A DNA stretch of 64,000 nucleotides from Snodgrassella alvi SCGC AB-598-O02 (GTDB lineage: Bacteria; Pseudomonadota; Gammaproteobacteria; Burkholderiales; Neisseriaceae). Where the stretch lies: assembly GCA_000725195.1 (NCBI GenBank), contig JAIL01000255.1:1-64000 (forward strand), in the 5' to 3' direction. Under the pieces are notes generated by a model that did no database searches, was not told where the DNA came from, and was given only the letters and a program-made list of their open reading frames with translations. The position numbers and the translations under genes are program-made. Every line of letters starts with the position of its first letter. The stretch's first letter is position 1. Shown piece after piece: positions 37,224 to 47,195 of the stretch.

Positions 37224-37576
37224 CATCAATCTTGATAGCAGGCACCTGCTGCAAACTGTATCTAAAAAAATGTATCTGGTATATTGTTTTCTTTAAAATT
37301 ATTTTTTTTGCGGCATTGGTGAAAATTAACAAATAGTTGCCATCTTTACTATAAATTAGCAAGAATAATTCCGTTTAATTCATTTTCCTGTAATCTTGCA
37401 GAGGGTAAAAGTATCTTTTTTACTCATATAAAATGCTCTTGAATCAGTTTATAGCATCATTATTAAAAGTGGAAAAAATGATCAACCTTACCAATAAATC
37501 TGCTTGATCCATTTTATTGAGCATAATAATCATGTCAATTTCCAATTGACCATGTAACCTTCAATTTATTAACTTA
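37224..37576. other. Intergenic region between convergent dtd and acyltransferase genes
   Basis: About 350 AT-rich bases. A small palindrome, GCAGGCACCTGC (37239-37250), may form part of a dtd terminator. No gene is seen. Confidence 0.35.
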
Positions 37577-38740
37577 TTAACTCTGAGAATCTGCCTTAAT
37601 CCATTTTATTTTACGCCGACCTAATTCAATACATGGTTTTTCAATATAATAATAGGTAAAAGTACAAATCATTAACAATATAAACACCACTATTGTAGTT
37701 AATAATGTATATTGGGTACGACTTAATGTTAGATGGTGTACTTGAATAATCTTATTCATACCGAACCAGACGATTCCGTGTAGTAGATAAATACTGTAAC
37801 TGGCTGCTCCTAAGCGCGCAAAAGCTTTCTGTCGCAATAGGCCAAATATATCGCCACCCATAGCAATTAAAACAAACATTATAGCCATTAATGGCAAATA
37901 ATAAATATTATAGTGACTATCTGGGGAGAAAAATAAAAATATTATTGTGAGTACAATACCTATATCGCATATATTCTTAGGTATTTGTAATTTTTTAGAT
38001 AGTTCCTTCACCAGTCCGCCAATAGCAAAAAGTGCTATATAAACAGCCCAGCTAGGTTTGTGTGGATAAATCATATATACACTAATAAATATGATTGCTA
38101 AAGCAAGCTTTTTAACACCAATTTTATCACGCACCAAGCAGACAATAGGTAAGGAAAAATAAAAAGCCCATTCCCAAAATAGCGTCCACGTCACTCCTGC
38201 ATTAATCAGATGCGAATCAGGCAAATCAAATAGAGGTGGCTTCTCCCCCAAAATGCCAGCATCAAACCAAAAATAGAGATTTGCTAAAATCCTAGGAATA
38301 TCTAAATCTCTTAAAATATTTCTTTGTAGCCAGAGAGCAATCAATATACAAATAATTGAGGAAAGAAAAAAAAGTGGTGCAATACGATAATAGCGTTTTT
38401 TATAGAATTGCAACCACGAATTGGGTTTAGAACCACTAAAAAGATACCCAGAAATCATAAAGAATACTGAAACACCAAAAGATCCCATTTCTTTAACAAA
38501 CGTATAATTTTCAATAGTTTCAAAAGTCCATCCATGCCCATGAAAATACACATAACACATTGCATAGTGATGTATAGCCACAAAAAATGCTAAAAAAAAT
38601 CTTAAACTATCTAAATGTTCATCTCTAGCTTGTTGCGGTGTATGATTATCCAAAAATGTAAACCATTTCGAACTAAATACAACCCAAATTAGGAATACGA
38701 GCGCAATTAACCACAAATTAAATTTATATTCAATTAACAT
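37577..38740 (-). CDS. Acyltransferase-3 family membrane protein
   Basis: A 387-residue integral-membrane acyltransferase (AT3/OafA family), which O-acylates surface sugars. About ten membrane segments. Diagnostic are the N-terminal DSLRFFLAFFVAIHHYAMCY with the conserved R and HH, FFMISGYLFSGSK, the RYYRIAPLFFLSS motif (R-x-x-R-I-x-P) and the later TWTLFWEWAFYFSLPIVC with the E. It ends in a conserved SIYLLHGIVWFGM and a YYIEKPCIELGRR tail. No sugar or capsule gene is next to it, so its target is unknown. The gene lies in an AT-rich accessory segment. Confidence 0.92.
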   Translation of the reverse strand: MLIEYKFNLWLIALVFLIWVVFSSKWFTFLDNHTPQQARDEHLDSLRFFLAFFVAIHHYAMCYVYFHGHGWTFETIENYTFVKEMGSFGVSVFFMISGYLFSGSKPNSWLQFYKKRYYRIAPLFFLSSIICILIALWLQRNILRDLDIPRILANLYFWFDAGILGEKPPLFDLPDSHLINAGVTWTLFWEWAFYFSLPIVCLVRDKIGVKKLALAIIFISVYMIYPHKPSWAVYIALFAIGGLVKELSKKLQIPKNICDIGIVLTIIFLFFSPDSHYNIYYLPLMAIMFVLIAMGGDIFGLLRQKAFARLGAASYSIYLLHGIVWFGMNKIIQVHHLTLSRTQYTLLTTIVVFILLMICTFTYYYIEKPCIELGRRKIKWIKADSQS

Positions 38741-39538
38741 TTAAGACATTTCTTTTTTTAAGTGAACATGTAAATGGTACATGTCGAATCATTCAAATTT
38801 TTTATATTTATATCATTTAAAATTAAGTAGAGGGAGTCAAACAGTAATAATTTTATCCGGCATAAGTCATACTTGTAAATACCATGCGCCTTTATTATAA
38901 AAAAAACCAATACAATTTACTCGCATCCAACTAACTACTATTTGTTAGAATTACAATTGAAATAACGTTCTTATAATTTTCATTATTTCCCCGAGGCTTT
39001 AATTCGGATTGTTCTGAATATAGATATACATTGTCATCTTTTTTTAAATTATATATTAAATCATAAAAATATTTATCAAATATTTTTTATTAAAACCCTT
39101 TAGAACATTTGTCTGATTGATTATTATAGCCTCGCTTTTATTGAGATAAAATGTATACAATGTCCCAATATTTTTTTTCAAAATAATTAGTTTTTTGATA
39201 ATTTATAAATCTTTAATATCTGGTGTTAACTCGTAAATTTATTGCCGTTGAATCAGTCAACTGTACCAGATTCTCAATAGTGTAATGAACGGATTTTTGT
39301 TTATCATTTATAAAAACTGTATTTGCAGTACATGATAAATACTACTTATATGAATCATCTGCTGCGATTAATTTACCAGCTGCAATTAATAACTATTATA
39401 GTAAGGCTTTAAATGGTTGTGATCAACGTTGCGCTGTATGGTAATTGTTTAGCGGTATTAACACAGATGAAGTTTCCTAATGCAGCAAATAACTTGACCT
39501 AAGAACTCCCGGAAGCTTATACAAGAACAGGTGTTTAC
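38741..39538. other. AT-rich gene-poor region
   Basis: About 800 bases, strongly AT-rich, without a recognisable gene. Around 39325-39440 one frame reads like part of a protein with a cysteine pair (NYYSKALNGCDQRCAVW) before a stop. It may be a remnant of a small secreted protein. I cannot identify it. Confidence 0.35.
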
Positions 39539-40543
39539 TTGTTTAAAAAAACTATCTATTTATTAAGTTTATTGATAATTGCTTTTCCTGCTAACGCTAA
39601 ACAAATTAAGCAAGAGAAAGCCATTCCTCGTATTGATCAACTTTCCCCTCCTTACTTATCAACAATTTTGTTGCTTAGTCCATGTTTGGATATTAGCTTA
39701 TTAGGCTTCCCTAATAGTGACAATGATGATGATACTATTAGGATGGTAGATGAGGAAAGAGCGAAATATCCAGCTAATACTTGCAATAATTCTGCATTAG
39801 CAAATAAGTTATTTAAGGCACGCTTTCTTCAATATTCCACTATTACATTAGTAAATGATCCCTGGAATTTAGATATAGAAATTGTTAAGCAAAATAAGCT
39901 GATATCACAATGTAAGGATACCGCTTGTTTAGATAAAGTATTGGATGCCATTATTAGTCAATTATACCCTCTGTATGTCAATCCCCCTCTCCCTCCTTCA
40001 CCAACAAGTGAGGAGTTATGCCGTAGTATAGATGATTTATCTAATGATAAAAAAATGGATTTGGTTATTAAAAAATTAGTGGCGCGTTTAAGTACTGATG
40101 ATAACTGTGGTAGTAAAGATTTTTCAAATTTTGGAGATAATCCTATCGATGAGGATAATTCCAAACCACATACTAATGTGCTTTTTTATCTATGCAAATC
40201 GAACATTGGTGACCTGTTCACTGCTCAATGTAAAACGTTTGGTAATCAAGTTGATGCAGAAACATGGATTTATTTATTAAAACCCAATATGAAACCCAAA
40301 CTATTATTTAATGCTTATAGTGGTCCTGATTACAATTTAGACTCAACTTGTAACGGTATGCCAGATTTTGTTACAAGTGCTAGATATAGCAATGCAGAGC
40401 GTCAAATTGTTTATTACCGTTATAACGGTGAACAATATGACGCTGCATATAGTTATAACGCGTTATACATTAGTCGTGATGATAACGGTAACGATATGGC
40501 CGTTGCTGATCTTATTAAAAAGAAAGAAATAATTTGCAAATGA
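39539..40543 (+). CDS. Secreted protein of unknown function with many cysteines
   Basis: A 334-residue protein beginning at a TTG codon (39539) preceded by AGGTG. Its signal peptide is MFKKTIYLLSLLIIAFPANA, cleaved before KQIKQ. The mature part is acidic, with Cys residues at C49, C77, C119, C124, C161, C189 and several more, suggesting disulphides outside the cytoplasm. The N-terminal third (LSPCLDISLLGFPNSDNDDD, SQCKDTACLDKVLDAIISQL) resembles lysozyme-inhibitor-like or DUF1311-type CxxxxCL repeats only in the spacing around CKDTACLDKV. The C-terminal half ends with YNALYISRDDNGNDMAVADL. No family is recognised. It lies in an AT-rich island beside transposase remnants, so horizontal origin is likely. 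Confidence 0.7.
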   Translation: MFKKTIYLLSLLIIAFPANAKQIKQEKAIPRIDQLSPPYLSTILLLSPCLDISLLGFPNSDNDDDTIRMVDEERAKYPANTCNNSALANKLFKARFLQYSTITLVNDPWNLDIEIVKQNKLISQCKDTACLDKVLDAIISQLYPLYVNPPLPPSPTSEELCRSIDDLSNDKKMDLVIKKLVARLSTDDNCGSKDFSNFGDNPIDEDNSKPHTNVLFYLCKSNIGDLFTAQCKTFGNQVDAETWIYLLKPNMKPKLLFNAYSGPDYNLDSTCNGMPDFVTSARYSNAERQIVYYRYNGEQYDAAYSYNALYISRDDNGNDMAVADLIKKKEIICK

Positions 40544-40555
40544 ATCAATAAAAAA

Positions 40556-40760
40556 GATTATTCAGAAGAGCTTAAAGTAAGTATAATTAACAATAATTAT
40601 GATATTGGTATAGTTTACAATAAATTATACTGTCATTATAGAAGCAATAAGTAAAGAAGGCAGTGTTATAGAAAAGCAGCTAAAGAGTTTAATGTTAGTC
40701 TCTCAACGATTCTAAATGCCATGAAATCGTGGCTCAGATATTTTGAAATTATGGTGAATA
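40556..40760 (+). pseudogene. Remnant of a transposase helix-turn-helix region
   Basis: On the plus strand YSEELKVSIINN, a gap with stops, and then KAAKEFNVSLSTILNAMKSW (about 40676-40735) look like the N-terminal helix-turn-helix of IS630- or IS3-type transposase OrfA (xAAxxFxVSxxTVxxWxK). Stops and frameshifts interrupt it. The family is uncertain. Confidence 0.55.
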
Positions 40761-41104
40761 GCCTGTGTATTCTAGAGAAGAGGGTTTAACAATATCGAAT
40801 ACTTTCTAAAAAACAGCACAGCTCTAATTGATATTGAATAGAATGAATTTAGTTAATTAAAGTTTTTTAAATGAGCCACTAATAACGATATAAATCGTGG
40901 ATTAATAATTGATAAAAGATTTTTTGTTTTTCAGTTTGATTGCTCAGTCGCAGAGTACTATTATTCTGATTAAATACTGGGAATAGAACAATGAAGTAAC
41001 TTTTCAAATGAGTAGTTACCAATGCTAATGTAAAAATATACCAAAGTGCTCGAACAAAAATGAACCACTTTTAATGGCATATAAATATATTATCTGTCTC
41101 TAAT
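40761..41104. other. AT-rich region between transposase remnants
   Basis: About 340 bases with no gene. It lies between two transposition-related fragments and is probably part of the same decayed element(s). Confidence 0.35.
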
Positions 41105-41200
41105 TTATGAAGGATTTTTAGACCGGTAAGAATTATTGCCTGTTTCAGTTATATCATAATGATGAACCAGTCGATCTAGAAGTATATTAGTAAATATTGC
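41105..41200 (-). pseudogene. C-terminal remnant of an IstB-type transposition ATPase (IS21 family)
   Basis: On the minus strand 41200-41105 reads FTNILLDRLVHHYDITETGN followed by NSYRSKNPS and a stop. IstB proteins end with the pattern A-L-L-D-R-L-L-H-H-x-x-x-I-x-I-x-G-x-S-Y-R-L/S-K, which this matches closely. The rest of istB and istA are missing. Confidence 0.75.
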
Positions 41201-41436
41201 ATTTTTATAGTCGTAATAATTTCGTATATCTTTATCAAATTTATATTATTTAGACTAAATATCATTTACATGAGCTAAGCGAACCGCTGCTTTTTAACAT
41301 AAAAATATTTTGCCTAATTTTTATGCTAACGATATCTTAAAGGACTTAATCAGACAAAAACAGTATTGAGTTACTAAAAAAATTTTGTGAATAATAAATA
41401 TATTGTATTTTACCGCCAGTATATTATTAAAATACT
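41201..41436. other. AT-rich intergenic region downstream of ldh
   Basis: No gene or RNA seen. It may include further decayed insertion-element sequence upstream of the IstB fragment. Confidence 0.3.
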
Positions 41437-41457
41437 AAAAGCAGCCCTAGGGCTGCC
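41437..41457 (-). terminator. Terminator after ldh
   Basis: GCAGCCCTAGGGCTGC is a perfect palindrome, followed on the minus strand by TTTTAG, 35 bases after the ldh stop. Confidence 0.7.
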
Positions 41458-41491
41458 TTCATACTTTTATCAAAAATTAACCAGCGTGCAG

Positions 41492-42469
41492 TTAATATTT
41501 CAGACCGATTGACGGAAAAGAAGTGCGCATAATTTCCTGCAATTTTTCTGCCGAAGCGGCCATCAGCGTTTGTTCTTTGGCATTTAATGGAATTTCAATT
41601 ACCTGCCGAATACCCCGACGATCCAGCACGGCGGGCGTACCAATATAGATGTCTTTAATTCCGTATTGTCCATTAATATGCGTAGAAACCGGTAACACGG
41701 TACCTTCATCATTTAGAATGGCTTTACAGTGTTGAGCCAGAGCAGTACCGATACCATAATAAGTAGCGCCTTTCAGACGAATAATTGCATACGCAGCATT
41801 GACTACCTCACTCTGAATATCATCCAGTTTAGCCTGAGTAATACTGCTGTCGGCCTGCATCCACTCTGCTATGGTTTTTCCACCGGCACAGACATGCGAC
41901 CATGCGGCAAATCCAGAATCTCCATGTTCACCCAGCATATAACCATTTACACTTTGTGGGCTAACTTTTAGCAATGCAGCGACTTGTTTGCATAGGCGTG
42001 AGGTATCTAGCGATGTACCTGAGCCAATTACTCGTTCCACTGGAAAACCAGATAATTTCCAAGTCAGATATGTCAAAATATCCACCGGGTTGGAAGCCAG
42101 AAGAAAGATACCATTAAAGCCAGAATCCATCACTTGGGTGACAATACTCTTAGTGATCTGCAAATTGCGACTGATCAAATCAATCCGGCTCTCTCCGGGC
42201 TTCTGTGCAGCACCAGCAGTGATCACCACGATATCAGCATTTGCAGCATCTTTATAGTCACCTGCATAAATATTTTTCGGCGCGGTAAATTTAAGTGCAT
42301 CGGTCAGATCCAGCGCATTACCTTCAGCACGGTCACGAGCAACATCGACAATTACCATTTCCTGACCAATACCTAAAAGTGTACAGGCATAAGCAAAAGT
42401 CGAACCTACTGCACCTGTGCCGACTAAAACAATTTTATGATGATTTTTTGAATTTGTGGACTGTGACAT
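41492..42469 (-). CDS. ldh: L-lactate dehydrogenase (NAD-dependent)
   Basis: It interconverts pyruvate and L-lactate with NAD(H). It has 325 residues. The Rossmann loop is VLVGTGAVGSTFAYA (about 15-29) and V41-D42 sit at the coenzyme-specificity position. Substrate and catalytic residues appear in AGAAQKPGESRIDLISRN (R95), NPVDILTYL, GSGTSLDTSRLC (R158) and YMLGEHGDSGFAAW (catalytic H182). Malate dehydrogenases would show a different substrate loop (RKPGMTR rather than QKPGESR), so LDH is preferred. GGGGAG precedes the ATG and the gene has its own terminator. With dld (22110-23807) it gives the cell both lactate stereo-specificities. Confidence 0.95.
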   Translation of the reverse strand: MSQSTNSKNHHKIVLVGTGAVGSTFAYACTLLGIGQEMVIVDVARDRAEGNALDLTDALKFTAPKNIYAGDYKDAANADIVVITAGAAQKPGESRIDLISRNLQITKSIVTQVMDSGFNGIFLLASNPVDILTYLTWKLSGFPVERVIGSGTSLDTSRLCKQVAALLKVSPQSVNGYMLGEHGDSGFAAWSHVCAGGKTIAEWMQADSSITQAKLDDIQSEVVNAAYAIIRLKGATYYGIGTALAQHCKAILNDEGTVLPVSTHINGQYGIKDIYIGTPAVLDRRGIRQVIEIPLNAKEQTLMAASAEKLQEIMRTSFPSIGLKY

Positions 42470-42956
42470 AATAAACTCCCCATCTCTGCTGTAGAAAAAT
42501 TGTAATTAACTTAATAGATAAAACCACAGCACATAATAGCAATTTATTTAAATTCAATGTGTTATTTTACACAAATGAATTATGTACTCTTTATATTCAT
42601 TAATATTTAACTAGCAGCTGATATGAATAATTTTCACCTTATACAATAAAAGCTGAAATTGGTATTACTATCACGAAGCAGCATCTAGGTATTATTCCTT
42701 GCACCGAATAAAATATATTAATGATTATAAAAAGAATTTATTTTCACACTCTATGCAATTTATTCATAAACCAGCAAAATTTAATCTGACTTATATGTTT
42801 TTAGTAACCAATATATGCCTGTTTAGTTTGTCTTAAAAAGCTGTGTTTGGTTCATTTATAATGAGCAAAATATAAAAAATTGTTTTATCATACCAGCAGA
42901 AAAATATCATTTTTATGTGATAAATAACAAAATTCAGAAAAAGGGTACGATTTTAA
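42470..42956. other. Divergent intergenic region between ldh and the DUF4272 gene
   Basis: About 490 AT-rich bases that must hold two divergent promoters. No clear consensus promoter, operator or RNA was recognised. Confidence 0.35.
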
Positions 42957-43979
42957 ATGTCCATACTAATTAATGCTTACTCTACGGTAACCAATCCACC
43001 AGCTATTCATTTTCAATGCAACCATTTACACCAGCGTGGATTAGCTGATCCTGAATTCATAGATCATCTTGACGGATTTATCGGTTTTGTCTTGAGCGCT
43101 GGTGATGAGCAGATGAATGCGCGTCGTTATGCGCTGTGGCGCCATATTCAAAAAGTTAAGCATCAATTCTCTTTTGAAATCGAGGAAGAAAATTTCTCTG
43201 AACTTGCCATTTGGGCACAAAATGCTAATGTAATTATGTTTATGCCGGATGGTACGATTAGAAATCCTGCCGGTGAAGTTTTGCAGTATCCCAATGGTGA
43301 ATTTGATATCAATGTTGATATGCCTTATCCCTCTGAAGCATTACAACGTAAAGCAAACACTGAGCAGTATCTGAAAACATTAGGTTTACAAACCCCGAAA
43401 AGCCTGCCACCGGTGGTTGCTGAATCTGAAGTAATCCTCAGGAATCCACAAGAAGTTGCCGAGCGCGCTTTAGCTTTAATGCTAATCGGTATTCAGGCAG
43501 AAAGCTTTCGAAATAATAAGAGGATTGATCCACAGACGTTTAAACAACGCTGTCCGCTAGGCTTTGCAGCTTTATCCAATAATGAACTTGCTTTTATAAA
43601 TAGTAAACAGCCTGCAGAACAGGAAATCATACAAATGTCGTGGCGCTATGAGGCATTACTGCCGTTACAGTGGGCATTAAATTGGCAATCTGAGTTAGCT
43701 TTTGCAGATGCGATTTGTGATGTTACGTCACTCGTTCAAAAAGGGATGGACTGTAGTAAACAGGGAATATCTTCCGTAACCTTAAGACCAGTGAAAGGGC
43801 TGCTGGATGCAATGGATTTACATTATCGTTTACATTGGATTGGCAGAGAATTCGATCGTCAGCACCAGCAAGCTCCAGCAGCTATCATCACTGGAATTGT
43901 TCAAGAGCGACATTATGCATTTAATTGGTTAACCAACTTTGAAAATGCAGATTGGGATAATGTAGATACGCCCACTTAA
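42957..43979 (+). CDS. DUF4272 domain protein
   Basis: A 340-residue cytoplasmic protein. Residues 125-340 match the DUF4272 family: RKANTEQYLKTLGLQTPKSLPP, then EVILRNPQEVAERALALMLIG, then WRYEALLPLQWALNW, DAICDVTSLV, and a final LDAMDLHYRLHWIGREF with AAIITGIVQERHYAFNWL. The N-terminal 120 residues are the extra domain often present before DUF4272. The function of the family is not known to me; members are often found near secretion or toxin-immunity genes, but nothing of that kind is adjacent here. It is monocistronic. Confidence 0.85.
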   Translation: MSILINAYSTVTNPPAIHFQCNHLHQRGLADPEFIDHLDGFIGFVLSAGDEQMNARRYALWRHIQKVKHQFSFEIEEENFSELAIWAQNANVIMFMPDGTIRNPAGEVLQYPNGEFDINVDMPYPSEALQRKANTEQYLKTLGLQTPKSLPPVVAESEVILRNPQEVAERALALMLIGIQAESFRNNKRIDPQTFKQRCPLGFAALSNNELAFINSKQPAEQEIIQMSWRYEALLPLQWALNWQSELAFADAICDVTSLVQKGMDCSKQGISSVTLRPVKGLLDAMDLHYRLHWIGREFDRQHQQAPAAIITGIVQERHYAFNWLTNFENADWDNVDTPT

Positions 43980-44472
43980 AATTTTGTGCAAACGATAAAT
44001 GCATATTTTAGTTCTGCATTTGCCAGTCAAAAGTGCAAAAACTAATCTAGTGACAATTTATTTGGGGTACTACATGTGATTGATACATTTTTTATTACCA
44101 ATTGATAAAGATAAAATTTTTCGCATGTGTCAAAATAATTCAGCAAACATTTTGACGAGAATAAAAATCTGTATATCTGAACCGGTCGAATCTATTTTAA
44201 GATCTAACTAAAATGAAACGCTGCTTATGGGTTTAAACTACAGGATGTTGGTGCTCACAGTTGCCGTCTAATAAATTGATTCATAAAAATTATTCTTGAT
44301 TTAGAAATTCTAGTTGAATACGCTATTAGTTCAAACAGGGCAATTTAGTGTTAACGCAATCTGCGTCTTGATTTAATCAACAAAAGGGCTTAATAAAGCC
44401 CTTTTAAATATCCTTCTTTAGTAGATTGTAAACTACCAGCTCAATAGCTACCGACCGGTAAAAAAATTTCTT
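43980..44472. other. Intergenic region between convergent DUF4272 and bfrB genes
   Basis: About 490 AT-rich bases with no gene. The terminator at 44382-44405 lies near its right end. Confidence 0.35.
44382..44405. terminator. Bidirectional terminator between DUF4272 and bfrB
   Basis: AAAAGGGCTT-AATA-AAGCCCTTTT is a perfect 10-bp stem with a tetraloop. Its A and T arms serve as tracts in both directions. Confidence 0.8.
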
Positions 44473-44955
44473 TTAAGAAGATGTATGTTCTGCCTGAGCT
44501 GTTTGCGCATAATTAGGCAAACCGATTTCATTAATCAGATCCAGCTGGGTACCAAGCCAGTCTAGATATTCTTCATTAATATGTTTCTGTTTTTCCAGTA
44601 GATCGCGTGATACAAAATCCAGTTGTGCCTCACAAACTACAATGGCATCGCTTAAAGCAATATGTTTTGCCTTTTCTGCTTGCTGGTCGCACTGCAAAAT
44701 CTCAATAATATTTTCTCCGACCAGAATTTTGCCATATTCCTGTAAATTAGGTAGCCCTTCCAGCAATAAAATCCGCTCAATCAGATCATCGGCACTTTTC
44801 ATATCACGAATGGAGTGCTTATACATCATTTCGCCAAGTTTACCGAAACCCCAGTTTTTCAGCACCCGCGCATGCAGAAAATATTGATTAATGGATACCA
44901 GCAATAAACCAAGATTCTTATTCAGTGCCTGTAAAGCCAGACGATCGCCTTTCAT
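44473..44955 (-). CDS. bfrB: Bacterioferritin subunit BfrB (heme-ligand type)
   Basis: A 160-residue four-helix ferritin subunit, close to neisserial BfrB (MKGDRLALQALNKNLGLLLV). In Bfr numbering it has Met52 (DMKSAD), the axial heme ligand, but ferroxidase ligands are lost: residue 18 is Leu, 51 is Asp, 54 is Ser, 127 is Asn and 130 is Tyr. It therefore binds heme between subunits and probably mediates electron flow for iron release, but cannot itself oxidise iron. It would co-assemble with the BfrA encoded directly upstream. Start at 44955 is chosen over 44958 because GAGGAG then lies six bases away. Nine bases separate the ORFs. Confidence 0.95.
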   Translation of the reverse strand: MKGDRLALQALNKNLGLLLVSINQYFLHARVLKNWGFGKLGEMMYKHSIRDMKSADDLIERILLLEGLPNLQEYGKILVGENIIEILQCDQQAEKAKHIALSDAIVVCEAQLDFVSRDLLEKQKHINEEYLDWLGTQLDLINEIGLPNYAQTAQAEHTSS

Positions 44956-44967
44956 CATATTCTCCTC

Positions 44968-45432
44968 TTACAGTTGGCTTTGCAGATAATTTTCTAAACC
45001 CATTACTTCAATCTGATGTAATTGCTGTTCCAGCCAATGGGCATGATCTTCTTCAGTGTCTTGTAACTGCGTAACCAAGAACTGGCGGGTAACGTAATCC
45101 TGCTCTTGCTCACACAATTTAATGGCCTCTTTAATATTATTTCTTACTGTCAGTTCAGTATCCAGATCATTTTGCAGCATACTCACGACATCACTACCAA
45201 CATTGATTGGTTCTGGTACCACAATCGGTTTACCATTCAGCATCAGAATACGATGAATAAACTGGTGGGCATGGTCAGTTTCTTCCTGCATTTCATGATC
45301 AATATGCTGAAATAATTTCATATAACCCATATCTTCAAATATCCGTGAATGGGCAAAATACTGATCGCGGGCGGCCAGTTCACCGGCCAGCAGACTGTTT
45401 AAACAATCTATAATAACTTTCTTACCTTCCAT
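44968..45432 (-). CDS. bfrA: Bacterioferritin subunit BfrA (ferroxidase type)
   Basis: A 154-residue bacterioferritin subunit that stores iron and oxidises Fe(II). The ATG at 45432 (MEGKKVIIDCLNSLLAGELA) has AAGGGA upstream; the open frame extends to 45468 without family match. In Bfr numbering the ferroxidase ligands E18 (GELAARDQY), E51 and H54 (EETDHAH), and E127 and H130 (DTEEDHAHW) are all present, but residue 52, the heme ligand Met, is Thr. It is thus complementary to BfrB, as in Neisseria. bfrA and bfrB form a two-gene operon. Iron control (Fur) is likely from family knowledge; only a weak possible site is seen at 45812-45832. Confidence 0.95.
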   Translation of the reverse strand: MEGKKVIIDCLNSLLAGELAARDQYFAHSRIFEDMGYMKLFQHIDHEMQEETDHAHQFIHRILMLNGKPIVVPEPINVGSDVVSMLQNDLDTELTVRNNIKEAIKLCEQEQDYVTRQFLVTQLQDTEEDHAHWLEQQLHQIEVMGLENYLQSQL

Positions 45433-46186
45433 AGCTGTATCCCTTTTTAATACTGTTAAATGATGCAATCACAATTCGATTTAATAATTTCTCAGTTTGC
45501 GGACATTATTTAGTTTGCGCCAAAGCCGAACAAAACCAATTTATGCCGGAAAAATAATTTATCTGACTTATTTTATTTACAATGATTCCTATCTGAATCG
45601 GCAAATTTTGCGGATTACACCGATTATTCAAAGTCCGCTAAATATTTTCTGCATATTTGATACGCCAATTTTTTGTCAGACTGTTATTTGATTAGATGTC
45701 ATGATTTACCCTTTTGCACTGAACAAACCCTATTCATTTATGTTTGCCAATTCTGTCTGCTTTATTGAATATCATACCACTAAATTTATATTAAAATTCA
45801 ATGATTTAAATTATAATAATAACAATTATCATCCTGATTTAATTTTTTTATCACGATTAGACAAATAAAGTTAAATAAAACAAATTACTACAATAGAAAT
45901 GATTATTAGAATTTATTAATATGAATTTTATCTACCTAAAATTCGTAATTTGTTTACGTAAATTTACAATATTAATTTTAATTGCACCTTTGGCAGACTA
46001 ATATATTTGTTTTTTCAGATATTGCTGGCTACCGAAATAACGATAGCTATTGATTGATCAACGAAAGCACTGTTCGTTTTGAGGTAATTACCTTAATACG
46101 GTAAACAGTAAGTTGTCCGCATAGACGCGGTTTAAAATTCTGGATGATGTCTAGTACTAAAATTATGTGCTGGTGCCAACCACCAT
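45433..46186. other. Gene-poor region upstream of bfrA
   Basis: About 750 AT-rich bases. A weak Fur-box-like string (ATAATAATAACAATTATCAT, 45813-45832) lies about 380 bases upstream of bfrA, too far to be a confident operator. A 64-codon frame at 45497 is not convincing. Nothing else is recognised. Confidence 0.35.
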
Positions 46187-46222
46187 TAAAAAACTGAATT
46201 CCGCTAAATCAGAATTCAGTTT
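46187..46222 (-). terminator. Terminator after the short-chain dehydrogenase gene
   Basis: AAACTGAATTC pairs with GAATTCAGTTT around a 10-base loop and is followed on the minus strand by TTTTTAATGG. Confidence 0.75.
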
Positions 46223-46304
46223 CTCAAGCCTACAAACTTTTGTTATTCAACTAATGCTGAGTCAGAAGTATTGCTGCCTGAATTGGTAAAATTACCAGTG
46301 ATCA

Positions 46305-47195
46305 TTACAGTCTGATGCCGCCAGTTATGCCGTAAACTTGAGCAGTTACATAGCTGGAATCATCAGACATGAGGAATACATAAGTTGATGCCAATTCTGC
46401 CGGCTGCCCAGCGCGACCCAAAACAGATTCACTCTGACCAAATTTGGGAATAGCTTCTGGTGGTTGACCACCGGTAATTTCCAGAGCAGTCCAGATCGGT
46501 CCGGGAGCAACTGAATTAACACGAATGCCTTTTGCTGCCAGCTGTTTGGCTAAGGCCTGAGTAAAGGCTACAATAGCTGCTTTAGTGCAAGCATAATCAA
46601 TCAGATTTGGACTAGATTCATAGGCCTGTACAGAGCTGGTAGTCACAATTGTGGCACCTTCAGGCAAATGTGGCATGGCTGCCTGTATTACCCAGAATAA
46701 GGAAAATACATTAATCTCAAATGTTTTTCGTAGCTGTTCAGAGGAAATATCACAGATACGTTCTACTGCAGTTTGTTTACCGGCAACTAAAGTCAGACCA
46801 TCCAAACCGCCCAATTCTTTATGTGCTTTTTCAACTAGCTGCTTGCAGAAATGCTCATTACTTAAATCACCGGGAATACAAACCACTTTGCGACCGGCTT
46901 GTTTTACCAGTTCTGCAACTTGCTTGGCATCTTCTTCTTCATCCGGCAAATAAGTTAATGCTAAATCAGCTCCTTCACGTGCATAGGCAATAGCTGCAGC
47001 ACGACCGATACCGGAATCAGCACCGGTTACCAGAATTTTCCGTCCATGCAGACGTTCATGCCCCTGATAACTTTTTTCTCCGCAGTCAGGTACCGGATCC
47101 ATTTTGCTTTGCAAACCTGGTGCAGGCTGATGCTGCTTGGAAAAATCTTGATGATAGTATTTGGTTCTTGGATTTTGTAAACTTTGATGTTTCAT
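46305..47195 (-). CDS. SDR-family oxidoreductase (YghA-like)
   Basis: A 296-residue short-chain dehydrogenase of the long 'general stress / YghA' subgroup. The 45-residue N-terminal extension contains [20 protein letters not shown], then [20 protein letters not shown], as in YghA. The NAD(P) loop is [17 protein letters not shown], followed by [20 protein letters not shown] and the catalytic S-Y-K set in [20 protein letters not shown] (YxxxK), then APGPIWTAL. The start at 47195 is chosen because AAGGAG lies six bases before it and overlaps the earlier ATG at 47201. The substrate is unknown. It is monocistronic with a terminator. Confidence 0.94.
   Translation of the reverse strand: MKHQSLQNPRTKYYHQDFSKQHQPAPGLQSKMDPVPDCGEKSYQGHERLHGRKILVTGADSGIGRAAAIAYAREGADLALTYLPDEEEDAKQVAELVKQAGRKVVCIPGDLSNEHFCKQLVEKAHKELGGLDGLTLVAGKQTAVERICDISSEQLRKTFEINVFSLFWVIQAAMPHLPEGATIVTTSSVQAYESSPNLIDYACTKAAIVAFTQALAKQLAAKGIRVNSVAPGPIWTALEITGGQPPEAIPKFGQSESVLGRAGQPAELASTYVFLMSDDSSYVTAQVYGITGGIRL

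Noticed and set aside
41492..42469. Malate dehydrogenase as an alternative to lactate dehydrogenase
   Set aside because: The substrate loop reads QKPGESR rather than the RKPGMTR type, which favours lactate dehydrogenase.
45813..45832. Fur-box-like AT-rich string upstream of bfrA
   Set aside because: It is about 380 bases away and in very AT-rich DNA where such matches are expected.
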